Shown here piece by piece: positions 35,596 to 46,178 of a stretch of 64,000 nucleotides of DNA (its first letter is position 1; every line of letters begins with the position of its first letter). The notes under the pieces are model-generated. The model did not search any database and was not told the origin of the DNA. It saw nothing but the letters and a program-made list of their open reading frames with translations. This DNA is from Hypericum androsaemum (taxonomy: Eukaryota; Streptophyta; Magnoliopsida; Malpighiales; Hypericaceae). Position numbers and translations under genes: made by a program. The DNA is taken from NCBI GenBank assembly GCA_963995505.1, contig OZ023186.1, positions 4,526,001 to 4,590,000 on the forward strand, read 5' to 3'.

Positions 35596-38500
35596 CTAAG
35601 AGAAAAAAATATGCATCAGTGGGGCACCGAGGACAACAGCCATCATCAGTGGGGAAAGCACCGTCACCGTCGAAGCAAAAACCCGTGTCGAGCCAGAAAT
35701 AACCTCAGGTGACGGTGGCACCGGTGTGGAAGCCAGTGGACGTACCCAAACCGCGAGCTTCTCACCCGCCAGACATTGGAATCTCTTTCCGCTAATAAAA
35801 TAGAACCATCCGGGATGGTTAAGCTGGAACTTTGATTGTCCGGAGCCGATGCCATGGAACACACTTGTGCCTAAGGCGATGCACTTGCCGTAGTCTTGGC
35901 AGCTCACTTCCTCGACCGAATCCTCCAATACCCAGTAATCGAAAACTACATACGAAAAAAAATTATCAGAATCAATTTGTAGGCAATATAGGAGGATTCA
36001 GTTACTTACTCAATGTGTCGTTTACAAAGAACTTCTGACGCTCGGCCCATTGAGCGTAAGGCTCAGAAGGGACAGGTACCCACCCATCAGTTCCACCAAC
36101 AATAAAGTCTGCTGCGTAGGACACCTGAGATGAAGAGTAGTTGATATCTTTCCGGAGAGCATTAAAATCAAACCACAATCAAAAACCCATGTCGATTCAC
36201 GAACTAGATATCCAAAAAACACTAACTTGAACCCCAAAATCTGTTGGGTATGGAGGCTGAGTGCGAGTGGAGCATTCAATTGGTCGAGTGAAGGCCTTGA
36301 GGATGGCTCGAGTGAAAAGCACGAGGAGTCGAGTGGTTCGAGTGAAGAGCCGTGGGGATTGTTCCGGAGATGATTCGGTACTCGGGAACGCTCGGGGGAC
36401 CAATTAGATCGAGAAACGGAGGCCGAGACGCGAGACGAAGAGACGAAGCCGACTGGAGCTGGTGGACCCAGCGACCACCGGCTTTTGGAAGCCTCTCGGA
36501 CCTAGAGGACGCTGGGTCCCCGGCGGACGCCAGAAAATACGCAAAAGTTATGCGTGTAGGACAAAAATGTGCCTCCCCGTAAACATTTGGCTCCCTAGGT
36601 TTTGTGGCTCTATAAATACCCTTATTAGTATCCTAGCAAGTGTGTCAAACCCTAGTGAAAGGTTTGCCCAAGAGAGAGACCTCCCAAAGAGTGTGGGTAG
36701 CCAAAAGAGAGAAAATAGAGAACCCAAAGTGAGAGTTGGTGCCAAGAGTGTGGCTTTCATTGTAAGAGCAAGTGAAGCTCAAGAGTGTGAAGATAGTAAA
36801 ATCTCTGCTGGCTTGGTAACCCCAGGACGTAGATAGTTGAGGATCAAACCGGGTAACCAAATATTGTGTCCCTCCTTATGCTTTGATTTATTTTTGTGTA
36901 CGTTCTTCTCGTGGTGTTCATGGTTTACTCGTATGCTTGTGTTCGTTCGTTGCTTGAGTCCACGTGGAAAGTAGATATTTTTCTCCAACAACTGGTATCA
37001 GAGCCCGGGTTTAGGGCATGGTGAGAGCAACCATGATGGGTGAAGGGAATTCGCCCACGGAGAAGTCCGATGGCGTTGACTATGGCTTTTGGAAGATGCT
37101 AATAGAGGACTATTTGTATGGCAAGGACTTACACTTGCCGCTCAGTGAGAAGAAGCCTGGCGACATGAAGGAAGAGGAGTGGAAGCTCCTAGATTGGAAG
37201 GCGATGAGCATGGTGCGCTTGTACTTGTCTAGGAATGTGGCGTTGCACATGGTGAAGGCGAAGTCCACCAAGGAGATGTTGGAGACTGTGTTCAAGATGT
37301 ATGAGAAGTCCTCGGCCGCCAACAAGTATATTTGATGAGGAGGTTGTTCAACCTCAAGATGGCGGAGAGTGATATGGTAGCCAAGCACTTGAATGAGTTT
37401 AATGCGACGATTGCCCAATGGTACAAGCCCTAATTTTGCTAAGTTCTTTGCCCGATAGTTGGAATGGTACGGTCACGGTGGTGAGTGCCTCGGCGGGAAA
37501 GGTGACACTTAAGCTAGATGAGGTAAGGGATTTGATCATGAGTGAGAAAATTATAAGGAGAGAATTTTTAGTAGCCTCGATTGCGGCTTTGAGTGCGGGC
37601 AATAGGGGGAGGTACGAGTCGAAGGGGAGGAAGGATCGGAGTAGGTCAAGATCTAAACCGTGGGATGGATCAAAGAGGGATTTGAGCTCGGTGGAGTCTT
37701 AGAAGTGTGAAGAGTATGGTCACTTCCAAGATCAGTGCACGACACCAAGGAGGGAGGACGAGTAGGCCAAGGCAATGACGGAAGACCATGGAGATGTCTT
37801 GGTCATGAGTGAGTGAAGTCCATTGGAGGAGTGGGTACTGGATTCAGGAGCCTCATTCCATTCTTGTAGTGATACAGGAATGATGGAGAAGTATGTCCTA
37901 GATGACTTTAGCAAGATTTGTCTAGCGAATGATGAGACTTTGCAAGTTGTGGGCATGTGAGAGGTTTGAATCAAGACCCCCAATGGATCATTGTTGCAAA
38001 TGAGGGGTGTGAGGCATGTTCCCAGGTTGAGGAGGAACTTGTTATCCGTGGGACAATTGGATGATGAAGGTTATGGTGTGACCTTTGGCTACGAGTCATG
38101 GAAAATCACCAATGGAGCTATGGTGGTAGCTCAAGGAGTGAAGGAGGGGACCAGCACCGGTGGCATCCTTGGGTGATTCGTTGTGCTACAAGACGTCTAT
38201 TGATGAGATGGGTCTTAAGGTAAAGTGCTTGAGATTGGGAAATAGCAGAGAGTACAAGCTCCAAGAGTTCAAGGGCAATGGGAGTATGTCCGGTGATGTG
38301 GGTTCTAGCATTGAGATGGTCAAGCTAGACATTTCGAAGTCGGGCGGGAGCAAGAAGGTGCTAAGTGGCCAGAAGGCGCTAAGTGGCCAGAAGGCCAAGT
38401 TCCCCACTGCTAGTGGTTTCACATCAGAGATCCACAAGTGAGTGGTTCATCGCAGGGGTTCTCGCCCACTAACAACTATCTCTTGTCGATAGGTGGTAGT

Positions 38501-41365
38501 GAGCCAGGAGATTATGCAGGGGCACAACTGGTCACGTGCCAAATGATGAAGAAGGTCATCTAGTGAAGGGTGACAAGCAACAAAGTGAAGAAAGTCATCA
38601 AGTGAATAGTGAAAAGTTGCGAAGAAGTGAAGAGGGTCATCAAATGAATGATGACAAGTGATGAGGATCACCTAATGATGGGTGATTAATGATGTGGTGA
38701 GTCTCCGGGTGGGAGGTTACCAAGAGATGAAAGAGGTCATATAGTGACGGGTGATTGGTGATGTGGTTAGTCTCCGGGTGGGGGATTGCCAAGTGAAGAA
38801 GACAGCCGCCTAGTGAGAGATGGTTCGTGTGGAGGTTAGTCTCCAGGTAAGAGATTCTCTGGTATGGAGCCTGAGTACGAGTGGAGCATTCAATTGGTCG
38901 AGTGAAGGCCTTGAGGATGGCTAGAAGTGAAGAGCACGAGGAGTCCAGTGGTTCAAGTGAAGAGCTGTGGGGATAGTTTGGGAGATGATTTGGATTGGAT
39001 TCGGTGCTTGGGGATTCTCGGGGGACCAATCAGATTGAGAAACAGAAGTCGGGATGCGAGATGAAGATGCAAAGCAGAGTAGAGCTGCTGGACCCGGCAG
39101 CCACCAGGTAGGGTGGCGGCCATCGGCCTTTGGAAGCCTCTCTGACTCGGCGGGTGCCGGGTCCCCAGCGGAAGCAGGAAAACACACACAAATTGTGCGT
39201 GTTGGATAAAAATTCCCCTCCCCTTGCACATTTGGCTCCCTAGATTTTGTGGCTCTATAAATAGCCTTCTTAACCTCCTGGAAAGTGTGTCAAACCCTAG
39301 TGAAAGGTTTGCCCAAGAGAGAGAGCTCCCAAAGAGTGTGGGTAGCCAAAAGAGAGAACCCAAAGTGAGAGTGGGTGCCAAGAGTGTGGCTTTCATTGTA
39401 AGAGCAAATGAAGCTCGAGAGTGTGAAGATAGTAAAATCTCTCCTGCCTTGGTAGCCCCCGACGTAGATCGTTGAGGATCGAACCGTGTAATTAAATGTT
39501 ATGTCCCTCCTTGTGCTTTCCTTTGTTTTTATGTTCGTTCTTCTTGTGGTGTTCGTAGTTTTCTCGTGTGCTTGTATTCGTTGCATTGCTTGGGTCCACG
39601 TGGGAAGTGGATATTTTTCCAACAAAATCAACCCACAAGTAAAACCCACATCAACCCCCAGAAACACTAATAATTAATAAGGGCAAATTTCCCTCAGCCC
39701 CCTAGAGTTTACTCAAATTACTGTTTCAGTCCCTCTTGTTTCAAAATAAAAATTTTGGCCCTCCTAGTTTGCTTTTATTAAACTCTAAGGCCCCACGATG
39801 ATGTAATCATGCGATTTTTTATTTTTTAATCAAGGAAATGACTATTTTAGCCTTTAATAAAAAATTAAAAATTACATCTTCTTCACCGATAAGGCCCGCC
39901 GTCGCTCCTCCCGACCCCACCGTGGCCAACTCCTGTCTCGCCTCCAAGTTTTGCCTCCCCGACCTCTAGGCTCACTGCGCCCTCAAGCGCCTTCATAATG
40001 CCGTCCCCGTCACCGTCAGGGACAAGGCCAACGAGTGCCAGAGCTTGAGAGTTCCTCTAGGATACGGAGGAGAGGGAGGTGGTGTGCAATGATAGCCGAG
40101 GCCCGAGGAAAGACGCAAAATAGGACGATATTGTCCAATTAGTTCAGGCTAGCGGCGACGAACTGAGGGCCGCGCTCCTTTCCTCCCAGTCATCAAAATC
40201 GATGGCAGATGTGAAATAGGGAGCGAGGAGAGGTGACGAGGAAGGGGACGGACCCGATGGTGGCTTCTGGGTTCCCCGTGTCGGTCCCGGTTGATTAATT
40301 GCCTTCTTCTTCTATTGGTCGCGTTGTATTAGATGAGGCAAGGAGAAAAAGGAGGGAGATGTCCAGAGAAGACGAGATCTGGATTTTTTTTAGTTGATCG
40401 GGAAAAAAATTATCGCTAGAGAAGACGACCAGAGATGTCCGGATTATCGGAGAAGATGACCGGATATATTTGCTTTATTTTTTATTTAAATATAAGGGTA
40501 TAATAATCATTTCTTTGATTAAAAAATAAAAAATCGTATGATGACATCAGCGAGGGGCCTTAGAGCTCAATAAAAGCAAACTAAGGGGGCCAAATTTTTA
40601 ATTTCGATACAGGAGGGGCTGAAGCAATAATGTAAGCAAACTCTAGGGGCCGAGGGCAATTTGCCAATTAATAATTATTATTGGTTCCGAGCTACTGAGC
40701 ATCTTGACATAGCAACGGACCAACTGTGAATGCTAGAATTGATAATTGTGGAGCAAAATGGTACTACAGATATACATACCTGCATCAGGAAGATCGCGAT
40801 GACCACGATGAGTGAAACTTGACTCTGATTTTTCAAGAACGTGGCCAAGTATCCTCCAAAGGGTACTGAACCCTAACAAACATGGAAAAAGGATAGGATA
40901 GTGAGAGAGGACGCGACAATGGGATGAATGAGCGAGGGAGTGACACGAAATGAGACCTGAGAATTGGGGCGGTAGTCTAGCTCTTTGCCGGGGAGGGCCC
41001 TGAAATAGTCGGCCGGAGTGTCCTGGTAAACAGCAGCATCCGAGGCCGAGCCGGTGGAAGTTGACGTAGTAGGGTTTCCGTTGAGCTTTTCCTTTTTGGT
41101 TTTTTTTGTTGCAAAGATTAAAGCAACAGTGTGACCATCAAGTTGAAGAAGGCGCACGCACCCAAAGAGGAAACTCTGAGCCGCTCTCTAAGCAAAGCTA
41201 ATTCAGAGTACAATTAATTAATTAATTAACAAGTCAAAGACCTACCTGCTTAGAGGAGGAGCCGACGAGAGCGTTGGCCAGTTTGCCCAGGGGATTGGCA
41301 GACGACGAGGCCGGACCGTTGACAGAGCAGGCGGGGCCGCCGGTTACCAGATCCCTCATAGCCAT
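35596..41365 (-). CDS. Chimeric gene: PEX5 N-terminus fused in frame to a phytocyanin (early nodulin-like)
   Basis: Five exons with GT/AG borders: 41365-41246, 41091-40957, 40872-40780, 36124-36010 and 35945-35596. They total 813 nt with continuous phase, giving 270 residues. Exon 1 (MAMRDLVTGGPACSVNGPAS... NPLGKLANALVGSSSKQ) and exon 2 (EKLNGNP...RALPGKELDYRPNSQ) are the N-terminus of the PTS1 import receptor PEX5. Exon 3 begins GSVPFGGYL and turns into a signal peptide (ATFLKNQSQ then VSLIVVIAIFLMQ). Exons 4-5 are a phytocyanin: DFIVGGTDGWVPVPSEPYAQ, GWFYFISGKRFQC, GEKLAVWV, and a hydrophobic C-terminus like a GPI signal. The usual copper-ligand His before the last Cys region is missing, as in early nodulin-like proteins. 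The phytocyanin start codon position is TTG. The exon 2 acceptor is weak. Intron 3 (4.66 kb) contains a Copia element and a MULE. Expression is unproven. Confidence 0.72.
36242..36990 (+). repeat. 5' LTR of Copia element
   Basis: 749 bp, TG...CA ends, next to the primer-binding site. Contains CTATAAATACCC near 36610, a TATA-type promoter element, followed by a probable transcribed R/U5 region. Confidence 0.9.
37018..38175 (+). pseudogene. Copia gag and protease/pre-integrase remnant
   Basis: ATG at 37018 opens a gag frame: DYGFWKMLIEDYLYGKDLHL, LSEKKPGDMKEEEWKLLD, MVRLYLSRNVALHM, stopping at 37333. Later pieces include a gag segment LILLSSLPDSWNGTVTVVSA (37424 on), a degenerate protease WVLDSGASFHSC (37831) and RGVRHVPRLRRNLLSVGQLD (38000). 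Several stops separate them, so it is defective. Confidence 0.85.
38520..38855 (+). repeat. Imperfect minisatellite in Copia interior
   Basis: Diverged repeats of about 30 bp built from GTGAAGA-GGTCATC-AGTGA and GGTTAGTCTCC-GGT units precede the 3' LTR. A 17-bp tandem duplication CTAAGTGGCCAGAAGGC is also present at about 38360-38395. Confidence 0.65.
38856..39624 (+). repeat. 3' LTR of Copia element
   Basis: About 770 bp, roughly 85-90% identical by eye to 36242-36990, ending CCAACA. CTATAAATAGCC near 39253 matches the partner LTR's TATA site. Confidence 0.88.
39681..40665. mobile_element. Non-autonomous MULE, 985 bp, 9-bp TSD, inside an intron
   Basis: Ends GGGCAAATTTCCCTC and GAGGGCAATTTGCC are inverted. 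A perfect 9-bp duplication AATTAATAA lies at 39672-39680 and 40666-40674. Subterminal GTTTGCTTTTATT and GATGATGT motifs are mirrored on the right, tying it to the elements at 23344 and 42540. The GC-rich core (39880-40330) probably is captured sequence; a frame reads KRLHNAVPVTVRDKANECQS, which I cannot assign. Lies only 56 bp from the Copia element in the same intron. Confidence 0.92.
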
Positions 41366-41484
41366 CCCGACGCGACGGAGAACAGTATACCCGTGTCCAC
41401 GGGGATATCAGAGGAGATGATGATGACCTCCTCCTCAAGTTTCACCCAACTAATTTTACCGTTTCTTTTTCGGCGGGCGTCGCA

Positions 41485-41487
<3 letters not shown>

Positions 41488-41534
<47 letters not shown>
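41488..41534. repeat. (AT)n microsatellite
   Basis: About 23 uninterrupted TA units roughly 120 bp upstream of the PEX5-type start codon. Confidence 0.98.
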
Positions 41535-41538
<4 letters not shown>

Positions 41539-42530
41539 GGTAACAATGTTATTTATATCTATATACATAATAATATTATTATTATTTATTTTATTCATAA
41601 GACGATTTCTCACATTAAAAAAAATTATACGATGATTGCTGGCCGCTGATACTTTTTTTTATAGGGTGAGATGGTCACATTAAAAATGTAACTTAGATTA
41701 TATTATAGAAGGTTTTAACTTTTTCTCTATTTATGATAATCCCTACATTTATATTATTACATATTTTGCCACCATTAAATTACTTATTTATAGGCTGGGG
41801 CAAAGAAACCCTCTTGCTTCCCTTCTAATATTTAAGCTAAGCATTACACTTATACTTACATTTGGATTTGGTCGGTGCATCTGCTCATTAAAAGAGCAAT
41901 GTCATCGATAGGTACCAAATATGATGATTATGTGTCTTACTTATACAAAAAATGTTGATTATGTGTCTTACTTATAAAAAGATGTTGATTATGTGTCTTT
42001 ATCTGAACATTTTATGTCGCGTTCAAGTATTTTCGTGTTGATTATGTGTTATTTTCTCTAATTTCCTGGCATGTTCGTAATACTTTACCACAAAGTACAG
42101 GGTCAATGAATTTGCCGTTTTGCTAGTTGATATTTTCTGGTTTGGCGTCTCCCTAAAAAGCTTCACTTAGTTTGGGCGCGACTGGACTGTTTCTGAATCG
42201 AATATTTTCTTTATTTGTTGGCTGACACGAGAGGTCAAGCGTCTGATATTAAAGCGTTAATCCAATTCCGATACATACAGCGAACTTCCCAAATCTGCAT
42301 AATCGTTTCTTATTCTAGAAATTATATTTATCGCCATGATTATGACACTGGCGTTCACTTCCTCCCCCTTTATTTATTTCGTGGGACCCATTACAATTAT
42401 TAAACCTTATATTCCCTTACTAACAATCACTTTGAATGTTGTTTTAACTTAAACATATTTTATTACTTTTTTTAAGTAGAGTTTTATTCACCATAATATT
42501 TACAACCAAGTGGAATCCAATCAAACATGT
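41535..42530. other. Intergenic upstream of the chimeric gene
   Basis: AT-rich. A GATTATGTGTCTTACTTATA unit is duplicated around 41925-41985. No gene. Confidence 0.4.
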
Positions 42531-42539
42531 TTTAATATA

Positions 42540-43780
42540 GGAAAAATTGCTCTCAAGTCTCTCGGGTTTGCTTAAATATATTCAAAAGTCCTCCCTGTTT
42601 GAAAAATGATCTTATTGTCCCTCTTGTTTGATTTTATTATACTTTCAGGTCCCTAAATGTATTTTTTTCTTTTTTTGTCAATGAAATGACAAAAATACCC
42701 TTAGAAACAAAAAATAAAAAATGCTGACATCTTCTCTTCTTCTACCTCATACCAGACGACATGTCCAGGTTGAAAATCCCAAAACCCAATTCATCTACAT
42801 CATCTCCCTTCTCTTCTTCATCTACCAAAACTCAGATTTAACAAAATTCTTGACAAATTTCATCCTCTATTTTGCAATTAATTAGATCTACTTCTCGAGA
42901 ATCAACCCAAAAAAACATAGCCGGTCAAAGTCGCCGACCCTACCCCTAATCTAACCCTTTCTTCTCTCTGGTCTCCCTTTTGTCGAGCACCCTCAGCTCA
43001 TCTTCCTCATCGATTCGCTCACCAAATGGGAGAGCTCCACCATCGACGGCGACGGGGACAGGGACAATGCCGTCCAACACCTCACCTTCATGCATGTGTC
43101 ATTTTTGAAGCCGAGGTCAGAGACGCTGCATCGGTCTTCAAATTATTGGTCGGAGACAGCTTCTGATTAAGACCGAGGCCAGGGCAGATCTTGCTAGTCG
43201 GCTTCGATTTAGGTTTGACCCTACCCCTAAAGTAGCTCCCTTTCCCACACCGCATCCTCTGCCACCGTCGGCGCCAAAAATGGGGAGCCTCGCTGGAGAT
43301 CCTGCGACGTCTGGAAACGGAGCAGCCTCTCCGAATCTGTTCCACGTGGATGACGGGGGATGCAAGAGCGATTGGGTTTATAGCAATGTATGTTACCACG
43401 ATCGGGTGGATTTGCTTACTAGGGTTCGGAAAGGAGATGATGGTGCTGACTGAAGTTTTCTCAGAGCAGTGGTGGTGGTTTGCTGCCGCTTCTACCGTTC
43501 AGATTTATCGACTGTTGGAAAATAAAAGTTGCAAAATTATATTAATTGATTGAAGAATGACGAAGGAGGAAGGAGGAGAAGAGAGATGATGTGAACTTTT
43601 TTTCAAGGGGTATTTTGGTCATTTTATTGATAAAAATGAAAAAAAAGAGCTGCTAACGTGTGCCAGGGACCCGAAAGTATAATAAAAGCAAACAAGAGGG
43701 ACGTTAGCATGTATTTTGTAAACAGGAAAGACTTTTAAGTATATTTAAACAAACCCGAGAGACTTGAGAGTAATTTTCCC
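42540..43780. mobile_element. Non-autonomous MULE, 1241 bp, 9-bp TSD
   Basis: Ends GGAAAAATTGCTCTCAAG and CTTGAGAGTAATTTTCCC are inverted. A perfect 9-bp duplication TTTAATATA lies at 42531-42539 and 43781-43789. The core (about 42930-43500) is GC-rich with a coding-like frame reading LIFLIDSLTKWESSTIDGDG and another reading NGAASPNLFHVDDGGCKSDW, possibly captured exons from an unidentified gene. Confidence 0.92.
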
Positions 43781-44167
43781 TTTAATATATTTGTTAGAAA
43801 ATTTCGTCATCTTTTAAAGTTCTCAGATAACTCTAATCTATTAGTCGACCATTAAATCAAAATACTCTTAAATCTATTCTCACGAGCTCTTTTGGTCCGG
43901 TTGGTAACGGGGTCCCTTGTCGTTTTCCTGTGATCTCTTCATATAATGAAATTGAATTGCAGTAGAACTTTGATAAATTGATAGCTTGGCGTGGACCATA
44001 AATTTTATGAATTTATACATCTATTAACTAACCGGAAAAAATATTTCACGTGTTTTCAGCTGGAGAGGAACATTTAAATGTGACGAGAAACGTTAAAGAT
44101 TTAATTTTATGAAAAATAAATAAGAATAGATTTCAACTCATATATCTTGTCAATCTCATTCTTGCAG

Positions 44168-44360
44168 GGTCTCCTTCAGTATTTCAAACTGGTGGAGGGC
44201 TGCATGACGATGATCCAGGCCCAACATAATTTCAACTACGACTGGATCGTCCGGACCCGCGTCGATGGCTACTGGAACGCCCCCCGGGCCCGGTGAGTAT
44301 TTGGTCCCACCGGGCTCCACCTATGGCGGCCTCAACGACCGCGCTCGCCATTTGGCCTGG
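44168..44360 (+). pseudogene. DUF7796-type (glycosyltransferase-like) gene, single-exon relic
   Basis: A 3' splice site (TTCTTGCAG) precedes [20 protein letters not shown] and [19 protein letters not shown]. The frame then breaks (TGA in CCCGGTGAG), and in another phase EYLVPPGSTYGGLNDRA continues. This matches a plant family of unknown function with a conserved [10 protein letters not shown] and STYGGLNDR core. A few residues are deleted between the halves, and neither upstream nor downstream exons are present. Confidence 0.7.
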
Positions 44361-44746
44361 TACGAACAATCAGATCTGATACTATGGTATTTTCATATCT
44401 TACCCATAACCTTAAGACAATAAGTATTTGAATTTTTAACACTTTTAAATAGATCGGCCACTTCAAGATTAAATCGGATGCCAAATCAATCATCTTCAAT
44501 ATTGAATTCATTTTACTTACTTGGCCCAAACGTAAAATCATATTTAAATCAAAAATATTTTAAATTGAAAATAAGAACGACTTACAAGATTGTAAGTTCC
44601 TTTATTTATTTCAGCTTATAAAACTTCTCACGATCAGCGAGTTAATCCCTTCTTGATCATCCCTCTTTTCCGTAACCCGATGATCTTATCAGACAAACTA
44701 ATGAAGCCAAATTTGTTCACCTCTAATGGTGACCACGAACTACATG

Positions 44747-45143
44747 TTGGAAAAATGTGAAAATTTTAGTAGAAAACACAAAAGGCTTTTGATCTGAGTC
44801 ATGTAGAGACGTATTGTATTTAAGATTATTTCATTTGTAGGGACAGTCTCTAAGCATTAGACAGATCTTTTTAAACAATATGTTAAGTAACATATAACTA
44901 ACAAGAACAATAACAATAGAGAGAACCCCGGAAAGACAAACTAAAAGAATTTTTCACATCTCTTCAACTTCTCACATGCCAATTATGGCTTTATATAGTA
45001 GAAAATCATTACGCGAATTTACATATTTACATATTTACATAAATTTACGTAACGATAAATTAAAAACTGTTTTAAATACGTCCATTACGCGAATTTATTT
45101 GGATTAAATACATTAAAACTTTTGAAAACCATAATTTTCCAAT
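44747..45143. mobile_element. TIR element, about 397 bp, in repeat copy A
   Basis: Begins TTGGAAAA and ends TTTTCCAA(T). The 8-bp duplication ACTACATG lies at 44739-44746 and 45144-45151. The uninterrupted site at about 61305 (GCTACATGTTTTCCC) confirms insertion. hAT-like by duplication size; MULE cannot be excluded (9-bp with one mismatch). Confidence 0.75.
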
Positions 45144-45251
45144 ACTACATGTTTTCCCGCTTCACATCCCTAGACCCTCGAAATTCATATTTGTGAGGCT
45201 ATTGACGCCAACCCTCTTAAGTTCTTTGGAAGAGAATTTTCCAAGTACAAC

Positions 45252-45959
45252 TAGGGGTGAGCAAAAAAACCAAGAACCATATAATCGATCCGAACCAAAC
45301 CAAAATATCTGGTCCAAAACCAGATCCAAAATGAAATAGTTTGGTACGGTTCTTTGTTGGTAAAAAATAATGGTTCTCGGTTCCAGTCCGGATCTTTTTA
45401 TAGAGAACCACAAAGATCCGGACCAAACTATAATTTTTTTATTAGTTAGTGCTAATCCTAAAGCCTAATCTATATAAATAGTGACAGCCGCTTCTTAGGT
45501 TTTATATAAAAAAATTCAGGATTCCTCTTCTCTCTTTTTGGGGATAGACTCCTCTGTAAGTACATTAAAGATTTTTTCTCTTTCAAAGCACAGGTACAAT
45601 CTATTACTTAATAGGTAGATGATTTTTTTAGATAGCATTTATTTATCTTGCTCTGAGTTTGTAGGGAACCTTAAACTTTATATTTTTAAGGACGTGATGA
45701 AGTTACAATTTATAAATCTTATTTTTGCATATCTCAATTTTTAGATGTGTAGTATTTTTCGTTCAATAGATTATCTTTTCACCAAAATATTTACGGTCCT
45801 CGGTTCTGGACCGGACCAGAACTATTTTTTTGGTTCGGTTCTGGTCCGGATCCATAACTAAATCAGATTAGTTCGGACATGATTTCTCTCCTCTTTTTGG
45901 TTCTCAGTTTTTATGGTTCGGATCGGATCGGTTCGGTTCGAGTCAATTGCTCACCCCTA
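45252..45959. mobile_element. hAT MITE, 708 bp, perfect 8-bp TSD
   Basis: Terminal inverted repeats TAGGGGTGAGCA and TGCTCACCCCTA. Perfect 8-bp duplication AGTACAAC at 45244-45251 and 45960-45967. The paralogous empty site AAGTACAACTCCC (about 61414) shows a single copy. Subterminal regions are rich in GGTTCGGATC / GATCCGAACC inverted motifs. No transposase. Confidence 0.93.
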
Positions 45960-46178
45960 AGTACAACTCCCTGCTCTACTGCGTCATTATTTAGAAAGAG
46001 AGGAAAATATATACAAGGGGGGTTAATCCTACTTTCTGATAGTGCTAGAGAAAATGGTGGAGAATGTGAGGGGATATTGGATGGGTTGTTGTGGCTGGTC
46101 AATTGCAAATTGGTCACTAATTACATGTATTTGGTCACTTATTTTATTAAGTCTTATATATAAAATATCGGATTTTAC

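Larger units (their letters stand above)
36242..39624 (+). mobile_element. Copia LTR retrotransposon, gag-only derivative, inside an intron
   Basis: Left LTR 36242-36990 (TGTTGGG...CCAACA) is followed immediately by a primer-binding site TGGTATCAGAGC (36993) matching initiator-Met tRNA. Right LTR about 38856-39624; its first bases are altered. The 5-bp target duplication AAATC lies at 36237-36241 and 39625-39629. The interior holds gag and a protease/pre-integrase remnant but no integrase, reverse transcriptase or RNase H. It lies antisense to the host gene in intron 3 of the PEX5-phytocyanin gene. Confidence 0.93.
44468..46178. repeat. Dispersed repeat copy A, interrupted by two DNA transposons
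   Basis: Collinear with 61033-61650 at about 90% by eye (for example CACGATCAGCGAGTTAATCC, AGACCCTCGAAATTCATATT, GAGAAAATGGTGGAGAATGT). Copy A contains extra DNA at 44747-45143 and 45252-45959 that is absent from copy B. Nature of the repeat unknown; no convincing frame on either strand. Confidence 0.8.

Noticed and set aside
41488..41534. Coding potential of the Tyr-Ile repeat frames around the (AT)n tract
   Set aside because: Translation of a microsatellite.
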